A stretch of DNA of 64,000 bases from Roseibium litorale (GTDB taxonomy: Bacteria > Pseudomonadota > Alphaproteobacteria > Rhizobiales > Stappiaceae), in contig NZ_JACYXI010000002.1 in assembly GCF_014842915.1 (NCBI RefSeq), positions 186,001 to 250,000 on the forward strand, written 5' to 3'. Below, piece by piece: positions 21,133 through 29,527 of the stretch (position 1 is the stretch's first letter; each line of letters begins with the position of its first letter). The translations under genes were made by a program, and so were the position numbers. The notes under the pieces are model-generated. The model worked only from the letters and a program-made list of their open reading frames with translations, was not told the DNA's origin and did not search any database.

Positions 21133-24057
21133 TTAGAAAGGCACGGACAACCGGAGGGCACCGCCGAAGGCCTCGAAGTCCTTGGCCCCGATCCCGTCAT
21201 AATAGCCCTCGCCCTTCACCTGGATGTTCCTGCCCGGAACCACGACGGCGACACCGCCTGTGGCCTTTGCGCGGAACCGCTGATTGGCTGATTCCAGCGA
21301 CGGATCAGAGACCGCTTCCGCCTGCAGCAGATCAAAGTCATAGATCCCGGAGAAGCCGAACTGAAGCGCCAGTTGCAACCCGTCATCGACCGGCACGTCC
21401 CAGGTCACTTTCGGCCCGAATTCCAGCCGGCCGAGATCGAAATCCTGGCTTGGAATCCAGTTCCCGAGCGTGTCCGTGTAGGCATCCTGCTTTTCCCAGA
21501 AGTAGGTCACCTTGGCGAAGGGGTTGAAGGAAAGGTCACCGAACTTGAAGTCTCCCGTCAGCCCACCCTGCAACAGCAGGCGGTTGGTGGTGAAGTCGTC
21601 GTAGAAAAGGCCGAGCGCATTGACCCTGTTGTAAGACTGGCCATAGGTCGCCCGGGCATCGAGGTAGAGGTTCTGGTGCAGTCTAACCACCGCATAGGGG
21701 CCCGCCATCCAGCCGGTTCCGTCTGCCGCGGTGTTGGCCACACGGTTTTCCTCATCCGTTATGTCGAGCTGCCCCATGATGCCGAACAGGGCGGTGTCGG
21801 CAAAACGATAGTCAACCCCCGCGAAGAAGATGCCACTTTGGCCCTTGTTGCTGCCATTTGACGACTTGTTGAAGGAGCCTTGCAGCCAGACGTCAAAGCC
21901 GGACTGGCCCTCCCCTTCGCCGTCTCCCTGCGGTGCATCGTTCGAGGTTAGAACCGCTTCCGTTGCTTCCTGAGCTTCCGAGGCTGCAGACTGGGTGTAG
22001 GCATTCGCCAGGAACGGATTGGTGCTGCGCTCTTGCCGTTTCTCTTCCTCTGTCTTGAAGCTGTCGAAGACCGCAAACCGGTCCGCCGCCGGTTTGACCT
22101 GCTTCCTCCGGCTTTCGTCCGGCTGTTGAAGCTTGTTCATGAACGAGCGCAGCGAAAACTGGAAGCTGCCATTAAAGCTGCCGGGTGCCGCATTGAAGTT
22201 AAGCGCGTTCAGCCCGCGTTGCTGGCCGAATGGGCCTCCGATCAGACGCTGGGCCAGGTCTGGCTGGGCGCTGACAATACGGTCCGCTCTCCGGGTAACA
22301 AAAGTGGCAATAACTTCCTGTGTCTTTTTCACATCGGCGGCGGAGTCGCGTCTGTTCTTGAGGAAGAAGGACACACTGCTCAGTCCGGACGAGCTTGCGG
22401 TCACCGCGTAGGGCGCGAAGGACCTTCCGCCAAGATAGGTCGACGCGGTGCCGTTTGCGGTCATGGCGGAACTTGCCGCGACACCAGCCGCATTTGTGGT
22501 GACTGTCTCGGTATGGGTTCCCGTGCTGGCAAAGATCAGGGATGCCCCGCTGCCCGGAGCCGTGAAGGTGACGCTGACGCCGGGTATTCCCTGACCGGCG
22601 TCATCCACCACTGTGGCAACGAGTGGCTGGTCAAAGCGCTGGTTGATATCCGTTTCCTGGCCATCGCCCGACACGGCGACGAGACCGGAGGCAAACCCCA
22701 GGGAGTTACCCTTGGCCATGATGACAAAAGGGTTGTCGTCAGGGTCGTTGTTATCGAGCCGGAGCGTAAATCCAAAGGCTCCTGGGCCTTTGGGCGTATA
22801 GGTCACCGCAAGGGTCGCGGATCCGCCATTTGCAGGAACAGTCGTTGCCGACAGGATCAGGCTGTCGACCGTGGCATTGGTCAATCCGCTGACACTGCCT
22901 GCGGCAGTCGGGGCCGTCAGGGTCAGGTCGGCATTGCCGCTGTTCGTGATCGTATAGGTGACTGTAGCTTGTTCATCCTGCTGTTTGTTGCCCTTGATGG
23001 CGTCCTCACCGCCATTGGTAATGCTCCCCCCTTCAGAGGAGGAAACCGCCATATCCGCGTTGCCAACCGCCGTCCCTGATGTGGTGACTTGGAAAACCGG
23101 TGTCGTTGGGTCATCAGACGTCAAGTTCAGCTTGAAACTGTAAGCCCCCAGACCACTCGGCACATAGTCAATGACGAGATTTGCGGTTCCGCCAGCAGGA
23201 ATGACGATCGAAGAGGCCGTTGCGGCTACGGACAGCGCAACCCGGTCGAACCCGGAAAGCGCCTGTGCCTTTCTTGAAAGACCTGCAGTCATGATACTGT
23301 AGCGGGAAGCCCGTCTGAGCGCTGACACCGTCAGACTGATGCTCCGGACTTCCACGTTGGTTTGTCCGCTGATGTTTCCGGACACCGTCGGCTGGGTTAC
23401 CGTGAGAGGAGACCCTCCCGGGTTCCTGATCGTATAGGTTATGGTCGTTGAGGAACCCGCTTGCGGCGGCGTTGATACCGTCTCCTCGCCGCCGTTTGGC
23501 ACCTCACCGCCGTCCGGCGCGATCACCGTCAGGTCCGGCGTGGGTTGGCTCGCGGCCGTCCCCGCCACGTTGATCGTATAGGTTCCTTCGTCCGCGTCGT
23601 TGTTCTGCAGATTGAAAGTGAAGCCGAACGCCCCGCCTGCCGCGGGCGTATATCCGACCGTGAGCGTTGTCGTTCCGCCATTTGCGGCAACACTCGTTGA
23701 TGCAAGAGTCATGCTGGCAACGGTGACATTGCTGGTGGAGCTGACGTTCGCAGCAACCGACGGCGCGGTAATGGTCAGTGCATCGGTACCGGAATTTGTG
23801 ATGGTGTAAACAATGGACGAAGCCGTGGCTGCAACTGGAACAGATGTAACGGTATCTGTTCCGCCGCTCGAAACGCCGCCGCCTTCCGAAGAGCTCACGG
23901 CGATTTCCGGTGTCCCGCCGGCGGAACCACTGACGGCAACTGTGTAGGGGTTCTCATCGGAATCGTCGTTGCCAAGCGTGAAGGTGAAACCGAACGCTCC
24001 CGCCAGCTCCTGTAGCGCGCAAAATCGCTTGGCATTCCGCGCAACTTCATTTGGCAC
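21133..24057 (-). CDS. Autotransporter adhesin, 5' part removed by prophage insertion
   Basis: The frame encodes a C-terminal autotransporter beta-barrel (last ~270 residues, ending in SVPF with terminal Phe) preceded by at least five ~115-residue Ig-like repeats of the choice-of-anchor-D/HYDIN type. Each repeat carries a NSG.A/DLT.. and GAFGFT.NL.NND block. A signal peptide is missing. Host sequence stops at 24010: the first codons (about 16 residues from 24057 down) read phage end sequence and the first repeat begins abruptly at AGAFGFTF. The missing N-terminal half should lie beyond the other phage end, outside this window. Probably non-functional. Confidence 0.8.
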   Translation of the reverse strand: MPNEVARNAKRFCALQELAGAFGFTFTLGNDDSDENPYTVAVSGSAGGTPEIAVSSSEGGGVSSGGTDTVTSVPVAATASSIVYTITNSGTDALTITAPSVAANVSSTSNVTVASMTLASTSVAANGGTTTLTVGYTPAAGGAFGFTFNLQNNDADEGTYTINVAGTAASQPTPDLTVIAPDGGEVPNGGEETVSTPPQAGSSTTITYTIRNPGGSPLTVTQPTVSGNISGQTNVEVRSISLTVSALRRASRYSIMTAGLSRKAQALSGFDRVALSVAATASSIVIPAGGTANLVIDYVPSGLGAYSFKLNLTSDDPTTPVFQVTTSGTAVGNADMAVSSSEGGSITNGGEDAIKGNKQQDEQATVTYTITNSGNADLTLTAPTAAGSVSGLTNATVDSLILSATTVPANGGSATLAVTYTPKGPGAFGFTLRLDNNDPDDNPFVIMAKGNSLGFASGLVAVSGDGQETDINQRFDQPLVATVVDDAGQGIPGVSVTFTAPGSGASLIFASTGTHTETVTTNAAGVAASSAMTANGTASTYLGGRSFAPYAVTASSSGLSSVSFFLKNRRDSAADVKKTQEVIATFVTRRADRIVSAQPDLAQRLIGGPFGQQRGLNALNFNAAPGSFNGSFQFSLRSFMNKLQQPDESRRKQVKPAADRFAVFDSFKTEEEKRQERSTNPFLANAYTQSAASEAQEATEAVLTSNDAPQGDGEGEGQSGFDVWLQGSFNKSSNGSNKGQSGIFFAGVDYRFADTALFGIMGQLDITDEENRVANTAADGTGWMAGPYAVVRLHQNLYLDARATYGQSYNRVNALGLFYDDFTTNRLLLQGGLTGDFKFGDLSFNPFAKVTYFWEKQDAYTDTLGNWIPSQDFDLGRLEFGPKVTWDVPVDDGLQLALQFGFSGIYDFDLLQAEAVSDPSLESANQRFRAKATGGVAVVVPGRNIQVKGEGYYDGIGAKDFEAFGGALRLSVPF

Positions 24058-24060
24058 CCA
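24011..24060. repeat. Prophage right terminus with two abutting transposase-binding-like sites
   Basis: The element begins 5'-TGTAGC at 24011. Two 22-bp direct repeats abut exactly: 24017-24038 (starting GCGCAAAATCGCTTGGCA) and 24039-24060 (starting GCGCAACTTCATTTGGCA). Mu has the same plan: TG terminus, site R1 a few bases in, R2 directly adjoining. Related 22-bp sites occur near the other end at 63841 and 63894. The predicted five-base target duplicate on the host side is 24006-24010 (GCTCC). Confidence 0.75.
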
Positions 24061-24198
24061 AATTCAAGTCCAGTCGTTGGGAGCTAGAGTTGAGTATCCC
24101 ACCCATCGCCCGGCAGCTTTCCCCCGCCCGCTTTTCAATATTATGCGGCAACATCACTCACTCCAAAAACGATCGTTTAATCTGCTGATGCCGGACGA

Positions 24199-26175
24199 CT
24201 AGTCAGGGGCGTTTGCGATGGTTTCAAAAACCTCTCGTAATGCAACGGGGCAAAATGGCACGTGCTCCGATATAACATGCTCGATCACGGCCATGACGAG
24301 TGCGCCTCTGCCTCTGCCTTTCCATTTGTTGAGTGTTTGAAACTTTTCGACGAGAGCCTCTTCGAGCGCATGGTCGTCAGCTTGGAGATAGGCGCGGAAG
24401 ACGCTGCTCGTTGCTCCTCCAAGATAGGAGACTGCCACCTGCTCGGTTTCGTCAGGAAATACGGCAATTTGGATCGCATCAACCAACCGTTGGAGTTCAG
24501 GAGGTTCAAGGCTTTGCGCTCCCGTGAAGCGGCTAATATCTTCAAGCCCTTCCGGTAAGCGCTGCTCTTTCATCAGTAGCAGTGCCACAAGAAGAGGATC
24601 GAGGAGAACGTTCTCGATGCCGTTGCGTTCGCCGTACGCCACGACCTTAATCCGATCAGTGGGAATAGCTTCGCCGTCCCAATCGACAATGCCGAAGAGC
24701 GATGAGATACCGCAACTGGCGAGATGCCCGACGGTTTGCTTTACGATTGTGCAGCCTGCATTGATTTCGCCGTTGTCCTTGTCGCGCAGGCCGGTGGAGA
24801 GAAAGTTCAATTCCCTTTCGCAGCTAATGTGCGATTTGATGAGCGCGTAAACTCTCTCATAGGCTGCGGCGTCTGTGTCACTTTCAGCGAAGACCTGACG
24901 ACGACCTGTATAGTTGATCGAAAGCGTCGGGACACCAAATGTGAGCCTGTTCAGCGCTTCCTGCTTGGAAATCTTTGCCAGCCCCGAGAGCCCATCCTTC
25001 ATCTCGAACAAAGATTCTTCGGGGGCGAGCGCGACCGTGGTGGGTGAGTGGGTTGTTGCAATGCAATGAATACCTTGCTCATCGACCAAGCCATGCTGAA
25101 CGGCTCCAAGCCACCTGTGGACCATTTCAGGGTGAAGCGAGGCGTCCATTTCATCTAGAAGCAGAAGCTGTGGTCGTGAAACGGAGATAAAGTACTCATC
25201 AATGTGGAATAAGGAGACTGCAAATTGCAGCAAGACCTTCTCACCCGAAGAGAGATTTTGTGGGCTTACAACATGGTCCGTGCCCACTTTTTTGAGATTC
25301 ACAGTTACTGGATCGTAGTCGAAAAGGCTCGGCGGTGACACTTTGTAGGGCAACGCGAATGCAGCGAGGGTTTCGTTGATCTGTTCCCATGGCGGACTAC
25401 CAAAGCTCGCGATAAAATCCTCGTCGCTCATCGCGTCTACTAAGCCACGCTCACTGTCGCCCATTCGACGAAGCTGGTTCCGCAGCCGAGCATCGCGATA
25501 CTTGCCGAACAAGAGCGGCAAGTTTGTGGAGAATTGATCCATACTGCCCCATGGCGCAAACAACTTCATCTGCGTCATGTCGACCTGCAACGGTGAGATC
25601 CCGATTTTCGCTGCGACCTTCTGCACCATCGCCTGCAATTGTGGTACCGGCACTCTGCGAAGATCTCTAGTAATGAACCGAATGTTATCATTGGGTGTTA
25701 CGAGTGATTGCTCCGCTGCGGCAAAGATACCTTCGATCCGACCAGTGTCCGCTTCACCTAACCTACAGGCGACCTCGCTCGCTCCAAGCCGCCAGACGTC
25801 TTCTCCAGACTGCAAAATCTCTGCGATCTTATGGTTTGCTGCCTCTTCAAGCGCCACGCGCTGTGTCCGCAAGAGTTGAAGCCGTGTTTCTTCGAACGAT
25901 TCCATCATGTCGTCGCCTTGCGGGGTAACGAAATAGGCTTGGCCAAGGTCAAGGACGCGGCCATCCTGACCAAACAGTTTTATACTCGGGTTGGCGTTGC
26001 CAGAAAGTTCGGGCTGTCCCGCCGCGACCGAATTAGAAATGCATCCATTGGCTATAGCCTGCAACAGATGGCTTTTCCCGCTGCCGTTCAGGCCAACAAT
26101 GACCGAAAAGGACGGGAGCTCGATATCGGGAAACGCCAATATAGATAGGTGTGATTGTTTGAACGAAAGCCTCAC
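24199..26175 (-). CDS. AAA ATPase-TOPRIM protein, OLD/PARIS-like (probable defence or superinfection-exclusion cargo)
   Basis: A 658-residue fusion. The N-terminal SMC/ABC-type ATPase has Walker A GLNGSGKS (28-35), signature LSSGEK (308-313), Walker B LLLLDEMD (337-344) and an H-loop TTHS (374-377). The C-terminal TOPRIM-like nuclease domain has E431 in AESDTD and DWD at 498-500, plus a GIENVLL segment typical of DUF4435-type domains. The start is GTG 26175 with GGGGGA upstream; the codon before it is TAA. No UvrD-like helicase partner is adjacent, so it is not a Gabija pair. Family is sound; target is unknown. Confidence 0.8.
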   Translation of the reverse strand: MRLSFKQSHLSILAFPDIELPSFSVIVGLNGSGKSHLLQAIANGCISNSVAAGQPELSGNANPSIKLFGQDGRVLDLGQAYFVTPQGDDMMESFEETRLQLLRTQRVALEEAANHKIAEILQSGEDVWRLGASEVACRLGEADTGRIEGIFAAAEQSLVTPNDNIRFITRDLRRVPVPQLQAMVQKVAAKIGISPLQVDMTQMKLFAPWGSMDQFSTNLPLLFGKYRDARLRNQLRRMGDSERGLVDAMSDEDFIASFGSPPWEQINETLAAFALPYKVSPPSLFDYDPVTVNLKKVGTDHVVSPQNLSSGEKVLLQFAVSLFHIDEYFISVSRPQLLLLDEMDASLHPEMVHRWLGAVQHGLVDEQGIHCIATTHSPTTVALAPEESLFEMKDGLSGLAKISKQEALNRLTFGVPTLSINYTGRRQVFAESDTDAAAYERVYALIKSHISCERELNFLSTGLRDKDNGEINAGCTIVKQTVGHLASCGISSLFGIVDWDGEAIPTDRIKVVAYGERNGIENVLLDPLLVALLLMKEQRLPEGLEDISRFTGAQSLEPPELQRLVDAIQIAVFPDETEQVAVSYLGGATSSVFRAYLQADDHALEEALVEKFQTLNKWKGRGRGALVMAVIEHVISEHVPFCPVALREVFETIANAPD

Positions 26176-26310
26176 TTAACGAATCCCCCGGCTTTTATCT
26201 GCACTAAAATGGTATCGTAGGCGCTGATCAGAGAAGTTTTTTGGTAGATGTCGCTTGGCAGCGCGAGCGAATGGCCGCTCTTCTAGTTTTACCACTTTTA
26301 TAGCTGCCAT
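26176..26310 (-). CDS. Small basic protein (44 residues) directly upstream of and in frame with the ATPase-TOPRIM gene
   Basis: ATG 26310 follows a very strong ribosome site (GAGAGGGAGCGG). The 44-residue product begins MAAIKVVKLEERPF and is rich in Arg and Lys. Its TAA stop is immediately followed by the GTG start of the ATPase gene in the same frame, with no spacer. It could be a coupled leader peptide, a small partner protein, or the N-terminus of a longer ATPase protein split by a nonsense codon. No homologue was recognised. The 187-bp gap between methyltransferase and ATPase otherwise contains only this. Confidence 0.5.
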   Translation of the reverse strand: MAAIKVVKLEERPFARAAKRHLPKNFSDQRLRYHFSADKSRGIR

Positions 26311-26362
26311 TCCGCTCCCTCTCCCGAACCGGCCCTACCAGCGTAAACACCGAACCCACAAC

Positions 26363-27070
26363 CTAAGCCACCTTCGCCATCCGCGCACTCGCAATGTCGT
26401 AATAGGCAGCCTCCCGTTCACACCCCACAAACCGGCGTCCGGCCCTCAGTGCCGCAACGCCCGTCGTGCCTGAACCTGCAAACGGATCGAGAATGGTCCC
26501 CGCCGGGCAGACCTGCACAAGCGCGTCCATCAGCGGCAGCGGCTTCCCTGTCGTGTGAAGCTTCGGGCCACCGGCGTTGACGGCGAAGCGATAGACGCCG
26601 GGCCGCGTCGGGCCATCCTTGTCGTGCCATTCACCCTTTGAACCCCACAGGATGAATTCTGCCTGCTGGCGGAAACGGCCCTTCATGGGTCGGCAGGCCT
26701 CGGTCTTGTCCCAAGGCACACATCCCCGATAGGTGAAACCCGCCGCCTGGATGGCGGTGATCATGACCGACAGCTGCCTCCAGTCGATGAAGACCATGAC
26801 CGGTGCACCTTGCCTCAAAGTCCGGAAGGCAGCGGTCAGCCACAGCACGGACCAGAGCAGATAGGAATGCTGGTCGCGGTTCTCGCCGGAGAACTCCGGA
26901 TAAAGCGTAGGGTCGTTGATGTATTTGCTATTCGCCGATCCGGCTGTCCGGGTGCCGGAATGAAGCCCGCCGGAGCTATAGGGCGGATCGGTGATGAGTG
27001 CATCGAACTGTTCGTCCGACTGGTCATTCAACCAGGTTAAAGCGTCTTGCTGAAACAGTTGCCAGTTCAT
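26363..27070 (-). CDS. Phage DNA adenine-N6 methyltransferase (in the Mu mom position)
   Basis: A 235-residue amino-methyltransferase. The catalytic DPPY motif is at residues 28-31 and precedes the SAM-binding DPFAGSGTTGVAAL near the C-terminus, the order of beta-class enzymes. There is no restriction partner. It sits directly downstream of Com at the extreme right of the core phage genome, where Mu has mom, so a role in protecting phage DNA from restriction is inferred. The recognition sequence is unknown. Confidence 0.88.
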   Translation of the reverse strand: MNWQLFQQDALTWLNDQSDEQFDALITDPPYSSGGLHSGTRTAGSANSKYINDPTLYPEFSGENRDQHSYLLWSVLWLTAAFRTLRQGAPVMVFIDWRQLSVMITAIQAAGFTYRGCVPWDKTEACRPMKGRFRQQAEFILWGSKGEWHDKDGPTRPGVYRFAVNAGGPKLHTTGKPLPLMDALVQVCPAGTILDPFAGSGTTGVAALRAGRRFVGCEREAAYYDIASARMAKVA

Positions 27071-27074
27071 GTTT

Positions 27075-27239
27075 TCAAGCTTTCGTCAGGCGCTCTTGGC
27101 GATCTGAGAAGGGCTCGACTGGCCTCAGGTTATTGAGTGTCCCGCAGCGGGTGCACTTGATTTCTATCGTGCCGGTGATGGCGTTTTGCTGTGCCTTCAT
27201 CAGGAGCTTGCGGCAGCTGCCGCATCGGATCTCGTTCAT
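27075..27239 (-). CDS. com: Com-family zinc-finger translational activator
   Basis: A 54-residue protein starting MNEIRCGSCRKLLMKA, with two CxxC pairs (CGSC and CTRC) forming a zinc ribbon as in Mu Com. The family activates translation of the downstream modification gene by remodelling its mRNA. Four bases separate its stop from the methyltransferase ATG. ATG 27239 is chosen over an in-frame ATG 15 codons upstream because it opens the Com fold directly. Confidence 0.88.
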   Translation of the reverse strand: MNEIRCGSCRKLLMKAQQNAITGTIEIKCTRCGTLNNLRPVEPFSDRQERLTKA

Positions 27240-27276
27240 ACTTGGTGACAACCTTATGGCGACTCGTCCATAAATT

Positions 27277-27300
27277 CCCGGCATCGCGCGATGCAGCGGG
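27277..27300. promoter_or_regulatory. Palindrome upstream of com
   Basis: A perfect 14-bp palindrome GCATCGCGCGATGC (27281-27294) lies within a 24-bp imperfect dyad, 38 bp upstream of the com start. A TAAGGT -10-like hexamer lies on the minus strand at 27251-27256, close to the spacing of the late activator boxes, but the arms match those boxes poorly. It may be a separate operator. Confidence 0.4.
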
Positions 27301-27406
27301 CGCGGTGGTTGTCTATTCCTGCCGGGCGGGCACTTGGTTTGGCGATTGAGGCCCGCCGTCCGGATCTTCGGGTCCGGGCCGTCCGTCAGCTACGGAGGCC
27401 GTATTG

Positions 27407-27904
27407 ATGACAGTCGTGGAAGACTTATGCCTCTTGCCCTCCGCTGTTTGTATGGGGTGCACCTTCTGGAGCGTTGGTGGATTGTTGTTTGACATCGCCG
27501 GATTTGGCGTGTTGGTTTTCGACCTTGTAAGGACTCAAGAACTCGTTCTGCAAAAGAATGACGCGCTTGAAGAAGAGCTACGAGGTCTTCGCGAGCTTCA
27601 AAAAAGGGTCGATACTGCCATGAGTTCTGGACGAACAGGTATTCTCGACCCTGCCCGCTTTGGCGATGCAGCCTTTGTTTACAGCTCAAGGCAGGCTGCT
27701 GAACGCGGCGAGGTGATCGGATTAGGATCACGAGAAACCTCGAGAGTCCTGATACGGGCACTCGAAAGCAATGTTGCCGCGCGCAAGCAATTGACTGTCT
27801 CAGCAAGTGCGACAATCCGAAACACCGAAGTTGCGGTTCTGCTGATCGTTGTTGGCTTTCTGGGACAGCTCCTGGGAGCACTCCCAGGCGAGCTTTGCAA
27901 TTAA
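27407..27904 (+). CDS. Two-TM membrane protein of unknown function, oriented against the phage late genes
   Basis: A 165-residue protein starting at an ATG eight bases after GGAGG. Two hydrophobic segments, at residues ~15-40 and ~145-160, flank a charged, probably helical central part (QELVLQKNDALEEELRGLRELQ). It lies between com and tail gene D on the opposite strand from all phage morphogenesis genes, ending 6 bp from D. Such placement is usual for lysogeny-expressed accessory genes, so a host-altering or exclusion role is possible but not shown. Confidence 0.65.
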   Translation: MTVVEDLCLLPSAVCMGCTFWSVGGLLFDIAGFGVLVFDLVRTQELVLQKNDALEEELRGLRELQKRVDTAMSSGRTGILDPARFGDAAFVYSSRQAAERGEVIGLGSRETSRVLIRALESNVAARKQLTVSASATIRNTEVAVLLIVVGFLGQLLGALPGELCN

Positions 27905-27910
27905 AGCACT

Positions 27911-28888
27911 TCATACCTGCTTCCTCGCTTCCACATCCGTCGTGTAGCCGCCTGATTTGCTGCACCGGTGCACCGCCCGCGTCACGATCCACTGGCCTAC
28001 CAGTTCCGGCTGGATGGGCGGCAGGAAGATCGGCCGTTCGGCCCGGATGATCGGATTGCCTGGGAGCGTCAGCGAGATCTCTGCCGTGGAGGCCGTTTCC
28101 CTCAGTTCCGCTTCCGCCGCCTTCTTCGCCGCCTCCTGATCGGGGAACGTCCGTTTCAACGTCTTCTGAGGCTTGCCGGACCCGGCTTCCTCGTACTTCT
28201 TCTTGGCCTCTTTCTGGTCGTGCCAGGCCGCCCGGACGGACTTGAACTCGCCGCGCTTGGCTCCCCGCCACCGGTAGTCCGTTATGAGGAACGTGGGCAC
28301 ACCGAGTGCATCAAGGGCGGAGCCGCCCGCAGACTGGCCGGATCGCTTTTCGAGGAACGCAAGCTTGCCTTCTGCCGCCTTGACGGTTGCGCCGTAGTCC
28401 CTCGCAAGACCCTGCAGAAAATGCAGATCCGATTCCTGTGTCTGATCGCGATGCTTGATCATCACGCTGGCAAGCTTCTGAGATACGACAGGCTGCAATT
28501 TGTTCCGGCCCGCGATGGTCTTGACGATCTGGCCAATGGTCTTGTTGTCGTAGCTTTCGGTGCGCTCTTCCTTGAAACCCTGGGTCATATCGGCGGCAGT
28601 ACCGGAAACCTTGATCAGGTGACCGCCCGACTTGGAGCCGGAGGTCTCTGCCTCATCGACAACAAACCTCCAGATCTGCCCGAGGCCACTTTCCTTGTAG
28701 CCGAAGGCAATCAGGATGGGTGAGCCGGGCGGCGGCGGTGCGGAGAGCGCGGAACGGGCAAACTCCAAGTCGCAGGCGTCCGACTTGATGCCCGCCTCAT
28801 CGGTCACGGTCGCATTCAAAAGCCCGCCTTGCCCCACAAGACCGGCAATTTCCAAACCCGCCACGCTGACAAGAAAGATCGGTGTCAT
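27911..28888 (-). CDS. Tail hub protein D (P2 gpD-like, late control D family)
   Basis: A 325-residue protein of the P2 gpD/VgrG-like hub family. The LHFLQGLARDYGATVKAAEGKLAFL segment is typical; the C-terminus has EISLTLPGNPIIRAERPIFL and GQWIVTRAVH. It forms the central hub at the tail tip between tape measure and spike. It is the last gene of the tail operon, 4 bp after X. Confidence 0.92.
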   Translation of the reverse strand: MTPIFLVSVAGLEIAGLVGQGGLLNATVTDEAGIKSDACDLEFARSALSAPPPPGSPILIAFGYKESGLGQIWRFVVDEAETSGSKSGGHLIKVSGTAADMTQGFKEERTESYDNKTIGQIVKTIAGRNKLQPVVSQKLASVMIKHRDQTQESDLHFLQGLARDYGATVKAAEGKLAFLEKRSGQSAGGSALDALGVPTFLITDYRWRGAKRGEFKSVRAAWHDQKEAKKKYEEAGSGKPQKTLKRTFPDQEAAKKAAEAELRETASTAEISLTLPGNPIIRAERPIFLPPIQPELVGQWIVTRAVHRCSKSGGYTTDVEARKQV

Positions 28889-28892
28889 GGCC

Positions 28893-29123
28893 TTAATCCC
28901 ACAAGCTTACGGCGGCAGAGATCGCACCGGGCACGGTGGTTTCCTCTTCAACCTCGGGCATGGTGACGGACGTGCCGATGGGCAGAAACGGGCCGCTTGC
29001 GGAAAGGGCCTTATTGGCCGGAGCGTCCAGGACCCGTCGCAGAAGCACCGCGTCCTGGCGGCCATAGTGGCGGAACACGACCTGCTCGATGGTCTCGCCT
29101 TCAAGGCTCGTTAAAACGGCCAT
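28893..29123 (-). CDS. Tail protein X (P2 gpX-like, LysM fold)
   Basis: A 76-residue protein starting MAVLTSLEGETIEQVVFRHYG, characteristic of the P2 gpX/LysM-type tail protein. The ATG overlaps the end of gene U by 13 bp, and D follows closely. A role in tail-tip completion is known for the family. Confidence 0.9.
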   Translation of the reverse strand: MAVLTSLEGETIEQVVFRHYGRQDAVLLRRVLDAPANKALSASGPFLPIGTSVTMPEVEEETTVPGAISAAVSLWD

Positions 29124-29527
29124 GAAATCCCTCCCGTATAGCGGACCATGCGCAGCTCGAACTGGATCTCGCCGGGATAGCCAAGACCTTCGATCAGGGC
29201 CTCGTCCTTGGTGACCTCTTCGATCACGAAGCGGCCAACGACCCTTCCCGAGGCCAGAATGAAGGTTACGGGCCGTCCGCTTTCGGCAACGCCCGCCAGC
29301 GCCTCGATGCGCCAGAGGCCCGGCAGCTGGATTTCCGGCCATATGCTGCCGCGAATGGACAGCTCGCGGTCATCTGGCCCGGTGAACTGACGCACAGCAG
29401 GCGCGCCGATAACGTCGTGCCTTGCCCAGCTTGCGGACCAGGTCTGGGACAGTTCTTCGTAAGAACCTTGCAACGGCGCGAAGATGAACGTTCCGCCGCC
29501 CGAAAGCGCTGCCAGGGGTCGCTGCAT
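29111..29527 (-). CDS. Tail protein U (P2 gpU-like)
   Basis: A 138-residue tail completion protein. The order GGGTFIFAPLQG, WARHDVIGAPAVRQFTGPDDRELSIRG and the late YPGEIQFELRMVRY match P2 gpU. It overlaps the tape-measure stop by one base and X by 13 bp, in the canonical P2 order tape measure-U-X-D. Confidence 0.9.
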   Translation of the reverse strand: MQRPLAALSGGGTFIFAPLQGSYEELSQTWSASWARHDVIGAPAVRQFTGPDDRELSIRGSIWPEIQLPGLWRIEALAGVAESGRPVTFILASGRVVGRFVIEEVTKDEALIEGLGYPGEIQFELRMVRYTGGISWPF

